Shown: positions 1-6,240 of the stretch, piece by piece
Position numbering within the stretch: the stretch's first letter is position 1
Layout: each line of letters begins with the position of its first letter
DNA from: CAIKMD01 sp035277525
Lineage (GTDB): Bacteria; Pseudomonadota; Alphaproteobacteria; ATCC43930; CGMCC-115725
DNA: 16,423 nt
Direction of reading: 5' to 3'
Assembly (NCBI GenBank): GCA_035277525.1
Contig: DATEKH010000209.1
Location: 1 to 16,423, forward strand
Translations under genes and position numbers: made by a program
Notes under the pieces: generated by a model
Database searches by the model: none
The model's input: only the letters and a program-made list of their open reading frames with translations
What the model was told of the DNA's origin: nothing

Positions 1-357
1 GCGCGCTTGCGTGCCGTGGTCCTGCTCGCTGCCTTCGGCATCGGGCTCGCGGGGCAGGCTATCGCCTTCGCGCCGATGGCGATGGCGCAAGACGAGGGTC
101 AAACGGTCGCGGCCGCAATGGGCGGGATGGCGGGTTGTCCGGATTGCGCCAGAGGCAATTCCTCCGACACTTCCTTCGCGCCGGTGAATTGCGCTCTCGC
201 ATTTTGCTCCATCTCCATCAGCCCCGCGATCTTGCCGCAGGGGCCGGCGATCTCGCACAACCTGGCCGGGCGCTTTGCTCCGCCCCTCGCCGAACGGGCG
301 CAAGGCCTCTCGATTCTCCCTGATCTCGGACCTCCTCGACTGAGCCGCCAAGCGTAA
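1..357 (+). CDS. Small exported Cys-containing protein, probably 5'-truncated by the window edge
   Basis: The frame is open from the first base, so the true start may lie upstream; the first possible start inside the window is a TTG at 7. What is visible is a signal-peptide-like hydrophobic stretch (about residues 3-27, ending near AMAMAQ), then a short mature part with two cysteine clusters (GCPDC, and NCALAFC) and a C-terminal tail with PDLGPPRLS. This layout resembles the small DUF2946-like or unnamed proteins often found beside copper genes in proteobacteria, but I cannot assign it firmly. The position just ahead of a multicopper oxidase suggests a periplasmic metal-related role, which is inference only. 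It ends in TAA, and 126 bases separate it from the oxidase start. Confidence 0.5.
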   Translation, partial: ARLRAVVLLAAFGIGLAGQAIAFAPMAMAQDEGQTVAAAMGGMAGCPDCARGNSSDTSFAPVNCALAFCSISISPAILPQGPAISHNLAGRFAPPLAERAQGLSILPDLGPPRLSRQA

Positions 358-473
358 ACGAGGACCCCTGTTTCGCTGCGGGGGATTTCCTCCTCTGAGC
401 ATGACGGGCTGTACCCGCCCGATCGGCAAAGGCTCGGACTCATCTCCCGAGTCGCGGCGCTTCATTGGTGGTT

Positions 474-478
474 GGAGG
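474..478 (+). promoter_or_regulatory. Shine-Dalgarno site that fixes the multicopper oxidase start
   Basis: GGAGG lies 5 bases ahead of a GTG at 484. A TTG at 472 in the same frame overlaps this site and has no site of its own, so the GTG is the better start. The GTG start also leaves a compact twin-arginine signal. Confidence 0.7.
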
Positions 479-483
479 ATTCG

Positions 484-1971
484 GTGGCATTCGCAAATCG
501 GATATCCCGACGCTCGCTTCTGCTTGCGGGCGGCGGAGCGATCGCCGGAATGGCGTTGCCGGCAAGGCGTGCCGGGGCGGTTCCGGATATGGTCGAAAAG
601 AAGCTGATCGCCGGCCCGGGCCGGATTGAAATGGCGGGCGCGGATTATCCCGAGACCGCCGTCTGGTGTTATGACGGCGCGGTGCCTGGCCCGGAAATTC
701 GCCTCCGCCAGGGCGAGCGCGTGCGGATCGTGGCCGAGAACCACCTGCCCGAGGACACCACGATTCACTGGCATGGCGTGCGCGTCCCCAACCCGATGGA
801 CGGCGCGCCCTATGTGACGCAGCCGCCCATCCGGCCGAAAGAGAGCTTCACCTACGCGTTCGCGGTTCCGGACGCCGGCACCTACTGGTATCACCCGCAT
901 GATCACAGCAGCGAGCAAGTCGGGCGCGGCCTGATGGGCGCCTTCATCATCGAAGAGCCGGAGCCTCTGCCGGTCGATCGCGATGTCGTCTGGGTGCTGG
1001 GCGATTTCCGTCTCGAGAAGGACGGATCGATCGCCGGCGGTTTCGACAATCCGATGGAAATGAGCATGGCCGGCCGCATCGGCAACACGGCCACGATCAA
1101 TGGCCGCGTGCCCGGCCGCTTCAGCGTGCGCAGCGGCGAGCGGATCCGGCTGCGCCTCATCAACGCGGCGCCGGCGCGAATTTTCGGACTCGTCTTCAAA
1201 AATCTGTTTCCGCTGGTGATTGCGCTCGACGGCCAGCCGATCGAGCCGCACACGCCGGAAGGCGGCCGCGTCGTGCTCGGTCCGGCGATGCGGACCGATC
1301 TCGTGCTCGATCTGGGCGGCAAGCCGGGCTCCACCGTCGCGGTGATCGATAATTTTTATGAGCGGCTGTCGTACAAGCTCGTCGATCTCGCCTACAGCGA
1401 TCAGCCGCCGCTCCGAACGGCGCTTCCGCCGCCACCCAAAAAGCTGCCTCCCAACACGATGCCCGAGCCCGATCTTGCAAACGCGCAGCGCCATGACGTG
1501 ACGCTGACCGGCGGCATGATGGGCGGCATGGGGATGAGCGGCGACGGCATGGGTGGGATGATGGGAAATGGCGGAATGATGGGAAATGGTGGAATGATGG
1601 GGAAGGGCGGCATGCGCGGCATGATGATGGGAGGCTCGATGTGGGCCATCAACGGCGTCGCCGTGCCAGCCGGCGACATGCGGCACATGAAGCCGATCCT
1701 CACGCTGACGCGCGGCAAGTCGTACATCCTTGCGATCGACAACCAGACCGCGTGGTATCACCCGATCCATCTCCACGGGCATTCCTTCCGCGTCATCACG
1801 CGGAACGGCAAGCCGACGCGCTACTGCGAATGGCGCGACACGGTGCTGATGCCGCCGCGCGAGCGCGCCGAGATCGCCTTCGTCGCGGACAATCCCGGCG
1901 ACTGGATGTTCCACTGTCACATTCTCGACCATCAGGAAGGCGGGATGATGAGCATCATTCGTGTGGCATGA
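484..1971 (+). CDS. Tat-exported multicopper oxidase, CueO/CopA-like
   Basis: This is a three-domain cupredoxin multicopper oxidase of 495 residues, a usual size for the family. The N-terminus has a twin-arginine signal (SRRSLLLAG), so it should be exported folded by Tat. All four copper-ligand blocks are present: HWHG (95-98), HPHDH (137-141), HPIHLHGH (426-433) and HCHILDHQEGGMM (477-489). In the last block C478, H483 and M488 fit the type 1 copper site with a Met axial ligand. A Met/Gly-rich loop (about 343-386) sits between the second and third domains, where CueO has its Met-rich copper-binding segment. Known relatives oxidise Cu(I) or phenolic and metal substrates with O2. It heads a coupled operon with a cytochrome c and thiol-redox genes, which supports periplasmic copper handling. 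The exact substrate is not determined. Confidence 0.9.
   Translation: MAFANRISRRSLLLAGGGAIAGMALPARRAGAVPDMVEKKLIAGPGRIEMAGADYPETAVWCYDGAVPGPEIRLRQGERVRIVAENHLPEDTTIHWHGVRVPNPMDGAPYVTQPPIRPKESFTYAFAVPDAGTYWYHPHDHSSEQVGRGLMGAFIIEEPEPLPVDRDVVWVLGDFRLEKDGSIAGGFDNPMEMSMAGRIGNTATINGRVPGRFSVRSGERIRLRLINAAPARIFGLVFKNLFPLVIALDGQPIEPHTPEGGRVVLGPAMRTDLVLDLGGKPGSTVAVIDNFYERLSYKLVDLAYSDQPPLRTALPPPPKKLPPNTMPEPDLANAQRHDVTLTGGMMGGMGMSGDGMGGMMGNGGMMGNGGMMGKGGMRGMMMGGSMWAINGVAVPAGDMRHMKPILTLTRGKSYILAIDNQTAWYHPIHLHGHSFRVITRNGKPTRYCEWRDTVLMPPRERAEIAFVADNPGDWMFHCHILDHQEGGMMSIIRVA
1558..1611 (+). repeat. Three tandem 18-bp units coding for a Met/Gly repeat
   Basis: Three consecutive 18-base units start at 1558, 1576 and 1594. 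The first two differ at one base and the third at a few. Each encodes MMG-(N/K)-G-G inside the Met-rich loop of the oxidase. Being in-frame multiples of 3, such units can expand or contract without breaking the gene, which would change the number of Met ligands. Confidence 0.85.
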
Positions 1972-1974
1972 GGA
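1970..1974 (+). promoter_or_regulatory. Shine-Dalgarno site for the cytochrome gene, overlapping the oxidase stop
   Basis: GAGGA overlaps the TGA stop of the oxidase and lies 8 bases before the ATG at 1983. An in-frame ATG at 1968 would give a 4-nt stop/start overlap but has no site at the right distance, so 1983 is preferred. Confidence 0.55.
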
Positions 1975-1982
1975 ACACGACA

Positions 1983-2690
1983 ATGAGACATACCTTCTTT
2001 CTTCTGGCGGCATTTGCGGCCGTGACCGCCTTTGCCGCGCAGGCCGCGACCCCGTCGGACGACGCGAAGCAGGGAGCGCAGCTTTACCGAAGCTGCGCCG
2101 CCTGCCATTCCCTGGCGCCCAACCGGAACATGACCGGGCCGAGCCTCGCCGGCATCTGGGGAAGGAAGGCCGGGAGCCTCAAAAGCTTCGAGCGCTATTC
2201 GCCGGCGCTGCAGACGTCGAACGTCGTCTGGGGCGCGCGGACCCTCGATGCCTGGCTGAAATCGCCGGCCCGCTTCATTCCGAACAACCACATGACCTTT
2301 GCCGGAATTCCGAATGCGCGGCAACGCGCCGACCTGATCGCTTTCTTGAAGGAGGCGAGCAGCGGACAGATGCCGGCCGCGGCCCAAAGCGGGGGCATGG
2401 CGCCGAATTTCAAGGACCTCAAGAAAGTCGGGCCCGACCGGCAAGTTCGCTCGATCCGCCTCTGCCGCGACAGTTATTTCGTCACCACGGCGGACGGCAA
2501 GACCGCCGATTTCTGGGAACCCAATCTCCGCTTCGAGACCGATTCGAGCGATCTCGGTCCGCCCAAGGGCAAGCCCGCCATCATGCCCGCGGGCATGATG
2601 GGCGATCGCGCCGCCGTCATCTTCGCCGCGCCCGACGAGATTAGCGGATTCATCAAGCAGCAATGCGACAAAGGAAAGGAGTCGCCATGA
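1983..2690 (+). CDS. Periplasmic class I cytochrome c with a C-terminal extension
   Basis: The protein has 235 residues. A signal peptide covers about residues 1-21 (ends near FAAQA). The haem-attachment motif CAACH is at 38-42, and M104 in the NNHMTF segment is the likely sixth haem ligand, as in small c2/c550-type cytochromes. The cytochrome domain ends near residue 130. About 100 further residues follow, with SIRLCRDSYFVTTADGK, a FWEPNLRF block, a PAGMMGDRAAVIFAAP block and a final Cys near the end. I do not recognise this part as a named domain. Its conserved-looking blocks, two Cys and Met residues suggest a metal or partner site. Immediate coupling to the oxidase upstream and the DUF411 gene downstream (ATGA overlap) suggests it exchanges electrons with the oxidase or with the respiratory chain; this is inference. 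Confidence 0.85.
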   Translation: MRHTFFLLAAFAAVTAFAAQAATPSDDAKQGAQLYRSCAACHSLAPNRNMTGPSLAGIWGRKAGSLKSFERYSPALQTSNVVWGARTLDAWLKSPARFIPNNHMTFAGIPNARQRADLIAFLKEASSGQMPAAAQSGGMAPNFKDLKKVGPDRQVRSIRLCRDSYFVTTADGKTADFWEPNLRFETDSSDLGPPKGKPAIMPAGMMGDRAAVIFAAPDEISGFIKQQCDKGKESP

Positions 2691-3151
2691 TCACGCTATT
2701 CGCAATAGGCCGGCGAGCGATGCTCGCGCTGCTGGTCGGCGGCGCCGCGAGCATGATCGCGCGCCCGTCTCGCGCGGCCGATAGCAGCAAGCAGGTCACG
2801 CTCTACAAAGACCCGCAATGCGACTGCTGCGAAGGCTATGCCGACTATCTCCACAGCAACGGCTTCACGGTGAGCCTCGTGCCGACCCATGACCTGCCGC
2901 TGCTCGACGAAAAATACGGCATCGCCGCGGATCTCAGCCCTTGCCACATCGCGCTGATACAAGGGTTTGTCGTAGGCGGTCATGTGCCGATCGCGGTGGT
3001 CAACCGGCTGCTTGCTGAAAAGCCGAAGATCACCGGCATCACGCTCCCCGGCATGCCGCTGGGCTCTCCCGGCATGGTGGGCCAGAAAATGGAGCCCTTC
3101 ACCATCTACGAGATCGCGAAGGGCTCGCGCAAAATCTATGCGGTCGTCTAG
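2687..3151 (+). CDS. DUF411 family periplasmic metal-binding-type protein
   Basis: This is a 154-residue DUF411 protein. The start at 2687 overlaps the cytochrome stop (ATGA) and is preceded by AAAGGAG at 2675-2681, 5 bases away. An N-terminal signal (about residues 1-37, with GRRAML followed by a hydrophobic run and PSRAAD) suggests export. The mature domain starts VTLYKDPQCDCCEGY, with the family CxCC motif at C45, C47 and C48, followed by HDLP, SPCHIAL and the family signature TLPGMPLGSPGM near the C-terminus. Members are repeatedly linked to copper resistance clusters and have a thioredoxin-like pattern, but no reaction is firmly known. Here the TlpA and CcdA genes downstream would be suitable to keep its cysteines reduced (inference). 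Confidence 0.88.
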   Translation: MITLFAIGRRAMLALLVGGAASMIARPSRAADSSKQVTLYKDPQCDCCEGYADYLHSNGFTVSLVPTHDLPLLDEKYGIAADLSPCHIALIQGFVVGGHVPIAVVNRLLAEKPKITGITLPGMPLGSPGMVGQKMEPFTIYEIAKGSRKIYAVV

Positions 3152-3176
3152 CGAGAGAGGTTGGCGCGGCGTCGCC

Positions 3177-3845
3177 ATGACCACGCCGATCCGTCCAAAA
3201 AGGCGCAAGCGCTGGCTGCTCTTTTCGGGTGCCGTGTTGTTGGTCGCCGCCCTTGTGGCAATTGCGCTCTACGACGGCACGACGGAGTTTTTGATCGGTC
3301 AGTCGGATCAACGATCCACGGCGGGCGCGCCGAGCCAGTCGGGGGCAGGCGATGCGTCGTCCGAGCCTTACGCGTTTTCGTTCTTCGATCAGCCTCGCGC
3401 AGTACCGGGATTGCGATTTATCGATGGCGACGGCCGCGCCCATTCACTGGCGGATTTCCGAGGCAAGCCGCTTCTCCTCAACATCTGGGCGACCTGGTGC
3501 GCACCCTGCCGAAAGGAGATGCCATCGCTCGACCGGCTCCAAGCCAAGCTCGGCGCATCGCGGCTCCTTGTGTTGCCGCTTTCGATCGACCGGCAAGGCC
3601 TGCCGGTCATCAGGAAATTCTACGCGGAGCTCGGCCTTGCTTCGCTCGGCATGTATCTCGACCAGTCCGGCAAAGCGGCGGGCGAGCTCAATACCGTCGG
3701 CATCCCCACGACCCTCCTCATCAATCGCGACGGGCGAGAGATCGGCCGGAAGGTCGGGCCGGCGGAATGGGACAGTCCCGAAATCGTCGCGCTCCTGCGC
3801 GAACACCTCGGGCTTTCCGCGAACGGGGAAAAGGCGAGCCGATGA
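3177..3845 (+). CDS. Membrane-anchored TlpA-like thioredoxin
   Basis: The protein has 222 residues. A basic N-terminus and one membrane helix (about 13-32) anchor it to the inner membrane, and a linker of about 30-40 residues leads to a periplasmic TlpA/ResA-type thioredoxin fold. The active site is W107-C-A-P-C111 within NIWATWCAPCRKEMPSL, and the cis-proline is P177 in VGIPTT. TlpA-type proteins reduce disulfides or metal-binding thiols in the periplasm and take electrons from CcdA or DsbD. The gene overlaps ccdA by 4 nt, matching that pairing. The start is less certain: the ATG at 3177 has only a distant purine-rich stretch (3154-3160), and an in-frame ATG at 3138 would overlap the DUF411 gene by 14 nt. 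Confidence 0.88.
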   Translation: MTTPIRPKRRKRWLLFSGAVLLVAALVAIALYDGTTEFLIGQSDQRSTAGAPSQSGAGDASSEPYAFSFFDQPRAVPGLRFIDGDGRAHSLADFRGKPLLLNIWATWCAPCRKEMPSLDRLQAKLGASRLLVLPLSIDRQGLPVIRKFYAELGLASLGMYLDQSGKAAGELNTVGIPTTLLINRDGREIGRKVGPAEWDSPEIVALLREHLGLSANGEKASR

Positions 3846-4579
3846 CGAGCGTCACGATCATCGCGCTCATCTCGATCTTCGCGGCGGGTCTCGTCTCCTT
3901 TCTGTCGCCCTGCGTTCTGCCGCTCGTCCCCGGCTACGTTTCCTATATCGCCGGCCAATCGCTCGATACCCCGGCATCCGAGGCCGCTGCCGGAAGGCTC
4001 GCACCCTTGCGCCTCAGTATTTTCTTCGTGCTGGGCTTCTCGACGGTTTTCGTCATTCTCGGCGCCAGCGCGACGGCGCTGGGCCAGCTGTTTCTTTCCT
4101 ACCGCTATGAGGCCAATCTCGCGGCCGGCGCGGCCGTCATCGGCTTCGGCCTTCTGATGGTCGGGCTTGTCCGCTGGCCCTGGTTCCAGCGGGATTTCCG
4201 CCTCCATCTCGATCTTCCCGGCGGCCGCCCGGTGGCCGCCTTTGGGCTGGGCCTGGCTTTCGCCTTCGGATGGACGCCCTGCATCGGCCCCGTCTTGGGC
4301 GCCATCCTCACCACGAGCGCAGTATCGGCGACCGTGGCGCAGGGCATCGTCCTGTTGAGCGTCTATTCGCTTGGCCTCGGCATCCCCTTTCTCGCGGCGG
4401 CCCTATGCACCGACCGGCTCGTCGGCCGGCTCCGGCGCCTCGGCCGCGCGGGCCGGTTCTTGCAAATCGGCGCAGGCGGCGTCGTGGTCGCCATGGGAAT
4501 TGCGATGCTCACCGGCCAGTTCACCGATTTCTCGTCTTGGCTGATGCAAAATTTTCCGGTTTTGGGAAGGATCGGGTGA
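3842..4579 (+). CDS. ccdA: Cytochrome c biogenesis/thiol transporter CcdA
   Basis: This is a polytopic membrane protein of 245 residues with about six hydrophobic helices. The two hallmark Pro-Cys motifs of the CcdA/DsbD transmembrane family are present: SFLSPCVLPLVPGY (C24) and FGWTPCIGPVL (C147). Family members pass electrons from cytoplasmic thioredoxin to periplasmic thiol proteins. The start codon overlaps the TlpA stop (ATGA), and the gene order makes the upstream TlpA-like protein its likely partner. It ends the copper/redox operon. The family also serves haem attachment to apocytochromes, so helping the cytochrome c gene in the same operon is an equally fair reading. Confidence 0.92.
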   Translation: MTSVTIIALISIFAAGLVSFLSPCVLPLVPGYVSYIAGQSLDTPASEAAAGRLAPLRLSIFFVLGFSTVFVILGASATALGQLFLSYRYEANLAAGAAVIGFGLLMVGLVRWPWFQRDFRLHLDLPGGRPVAAFGLGLAFAFGWTPCIGPVLGAILTTSAVSATVAQGIVLLSVYSLGLGIPFLAAALCTDRLVGRLRRLGRAGRFLQIGAGGVVVAMGIAMLTGQFTDFSSWLMQNFPVLGRIG

Positions 4580-4674
4580 AAGGCATCCTTTTGCCTGGTT
4601 GGCGGTGACGACGCGATGATGAATCCGCCGTCGGCCGTTCTGCGCCGCGATGCCGCAGCCCCGGCGCGCACGCC

Positions 4675-4691
4675 GCCCCGCGTTGCGGGGC
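4675..4691 (+). terminator. GC hairpin in the ccdA-tatB spacer
   Basis: A 7-bp stem (GCCCCGC / GCGGGGC) closes a GTT loop in the 171-base gap between ccdA and tatB. No T run follows, so it is not a canonical intrinsic terminator; it may slow or end the copper transcript, or be only a structured spacer. A weaker 5-bp hairpin occurs at 4581-4596. The gap also holds a 43-codon ORF (4616-4747) with no recognisable features. Confidence 0.3.
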
Positions 4692-4750
4692 AAGGCGCCA
4701 TCTGCCATGATCCGCGCGTGAAATCCGAGGGCTGGACAGCGGCATAGGCG

Positions 4751-5227
4751 ATGTTTGATTTCGCGTGGTCGGAGCTGGCGCTGATCGCGGTCGTGGCGCT
4801 CATCGTCATCGGCCCGAAGGACTTGCCGCGGGTGATGCGCATCGTCGGACAATGGGTGCAACGCGCGCGCGCGATCGCGCGCGAGTTCCAGGGTAGCATC
4901 GATCAGATGGTGCGCGAAGCCGAGCTCGACGAGATCAAGCGCAACCTCGATCGGGCGTCGAGCTTCGATGTCGAGCACGAAATCCGCCAGGCGGTCGACC
5001 CTGGCGGCGAGCTGCAGCGCTCGCTGAATGAGCCGGTGCTGACGAATCCGCTGATCGATGCGCCGCATCCGGCGCCGGCCGCCGAGGCCGAGGCGCCGAC
5101 AGGGGCGACGGAAGCGCCGCCGCTGCCGACGCCGCCCGCGCCCGACACGCCGCCGCCGGTGACGCAAGCGGAGGAAGCCAAGGGCGAAGCCGCCCCGGCG
5201 CCGGCCGCGGAAACGCATCGCGGCTAG
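4751..5227 (+). CDS. tatB: Sec-independent translocase subunit TatB
   Basis: The protein has 158 residues. It starts with the TatB pattern: a short periplasmic end, a polar E8, one membrane helix (about 7-21), the G21-P22 hinge (VIGPKDLPRVMR) and a long amphipathic cytoplasmic helix to about residue 80. The last 45 residues are rich in Pro, Ala and Glu and look disordered, which is usual in alphaproteobacteria. TatB binds twin-arginine signals with TatC. The tatC gene follows after a 140-base repeat-containing spacer. No tatA is present upstream. The start has only a poor Shine-Dalgarno match. The Tat substrate encoded nearby is the multicopper oxidase at 484-1971. Confidence 0.93.
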   Translation: MFDFAWSELALIAVVALIVIGPKDLPRVMRIVGQWVQRARAIAREFQGSIDQMVREAELDEIKRNLDRASSFDVEHEIRQAVDPGGELQRSLNEPVLTNPLIDAPHPAPAAEAEAPTGATEAPPLPTPPAPDTPPPVTQAEEAKGEAAPAPAAETHRG

Positions 5228-5254
5228 CGCCGGAGATCAGTGTTGGTTCATCGA

Positions 5255-5329
5255 CCCCTCACCCTCCCGCCGCTGCGCGGCGGGACCCTCCCTCTCCCCC
5301 GTTCGGGGGAGAGGGTTGGGGTCAGGGGG
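5255..5329. repeat. Compound palindromic interspersed repeat between tatB and tatC
   Basis: Two perfect hairpins lie inside a larger imperfect inverted repeat. The first is CCCGCCG / CGGCGGG with a 5-base loop (5266-5284). The second is CCCTCTCCCCC / GGGGGAGAGGG with a GTTC loop (5290-5315). The outer arms are CCCCTCACCC (5255-5264) and GGGGTCAGGGG (5318-5328). Read on the - strand this gives the LTPTLSPERGRG peptide often seen in spurious annotations of GC-rich genomes, so it is a member of a widespread interspersed repeat family. It would be transcribed between tatB and tatC and could stabilise or attenuate the mRNA. Confidence 0.85.
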
Positions 5330-5367
5330 CTCCGCATTAATCCATCGATTGCGATATCGATTGCTAA

Positions 5368-6186
5368 ATGACCGACCGGGACGAAGCGGAACTCGACGAA
5401 GGCAAGATGCCGCTGCTCGATCATCTGATCGAGCTGCGCAAGCGTCTGCTGTATTCGGCGCTGTCGCTCGTCGTCATGCTGGGCCCGTGCTATTACTTCA
5501 GCCACACCATCTATAATTTTCTGGCCGAGCCGCTGGCCAACGCGCTCGCGAACGAGCCCGGCCGCCACCTGATCTTTACCGATCTCACCGAGGCGTTCTT
5601 CACCGATCTGCGGGTCGCTTTTTGGGCGGCGTTCTGCCTCGCCTTTCCGATCATCGCCAGCCAGATTTGGATGTTCGTCGCGCCCGGCCTCTATAAGCGC
5701 GAGCGGCGCGCCTTTCTGCCCTACCTCATCGCCACGCCAGTGCTCTTCGTGATGGGCGGCGCGCTGGTCTATTACGTGCTGTTTCCGGTCGCTTGGCGGT
5801 TCTTCCTGAGCTTCGAGAGTCCCGGCGGTCCCGGCCAGCTGCCGATCGAGGTCGAGCCCAAGGTGAGTGAATACCTCACCCTGGTGATGCGGCTGATGCT
5901 CGCTTTCGGCTTGGCCTTTCAGCTTCCGGTGCTGCTTACCTTGATGGCGCGGGTCGGCCTCGTCACTGCGGCTGGCCTCGCCAAGCAGCGGCGCTATGCC
6001 ATCGTGCTGGTCTTCATCATCGCCGCGGTGCTGACCCCGCCCGATATCTTCAGCCAGATCTCGCTCGCTCTGCCGCTGATCCTGCTGTTCGAGATCTCCA
6101 TCCTCTCATGCAAGATGGTGGAGCGGCAGCGGGCCAAGCGGGAGGCCGAGGAGGCGGCTGAAGAGGCGAAACAAAATACTTCATAA
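5368..6186 (+). CDS. tatC: Sec-independent translocase subunit TatC
   Basis: This is a 272-residue membrane protein with the six-helix TatC pattern. Signature segments are the cytoplasmic N-terminal LLDHLIELRKRLLYS, the TEAFFTDLRVAFW loop/helix before FVAPGLYKRERR, and AVLTPPDIFSQ near the last helices. TatC is the main receptor for twin-arginine signal peptides, acting with TatB. The C-terminal tail (about 250-272) is charged and coiled-coil-like (EAEEAAEEAK). The start has no clear Shine-Dalgarno site, and two copies of ATCGATTGC (5344-5352 and 5356-5364) lie just upstream. Translation may depend on read-through from tatB past the palindromic repeat. Confidence 0.95.
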   Translation: MTDRDEAELDEGKMPLLDHLIELRKRLLYSALSLVVMLGPCYYFSHTIYNFLAEPLANALANEPGRHLIFTDLTEAFFTDLRVAFWAAFCLAFPIIASQIWMFVAPGLYKRERRAFLPYLIATPVLFVMGGALVYYVLFPVAWRFFLSFESPGGPGQLPIEVEPKVSEYLTLVMRLMLAFGLAFQLPVLLTLMARVGLVTAAGLAKQRRYAIVLVFIIAAVLTPPDIFSQISLALPLILLFEISILSCKMVERQRAKREAEEAAEEAKQNTS

Positions 6187-6240
6187 ACAGCAAGATATGA
6201 TCTATAGCTCGCCTTTTTTCGCAGCCGCTTGAGCGCGCCA

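Noticed and set aside
4616..4747. A 43-codon ORF in the ccdA-tatB gap as a tatA or scpB remnant
   Set aside because: Its translation shows no membrane helix, no Gly-Pro hinge and no ScpB-like sequence, so I treat the gap as non-coding.
5248..5568. A - strand ORF containing the peptide LTPTLSPERGRG
   Set aside because: This peptide is the translation of the palindromic repeat at 5255-5329 and is a known source of spurious gene calls; the rest is antisense to tatC.
6214..6219. Six T before serS as an intrinsic terminator
   Set aside because: No GC-rich hairpin stands directly before it, and the gap to serS is too short to support a separate unit with confidence.
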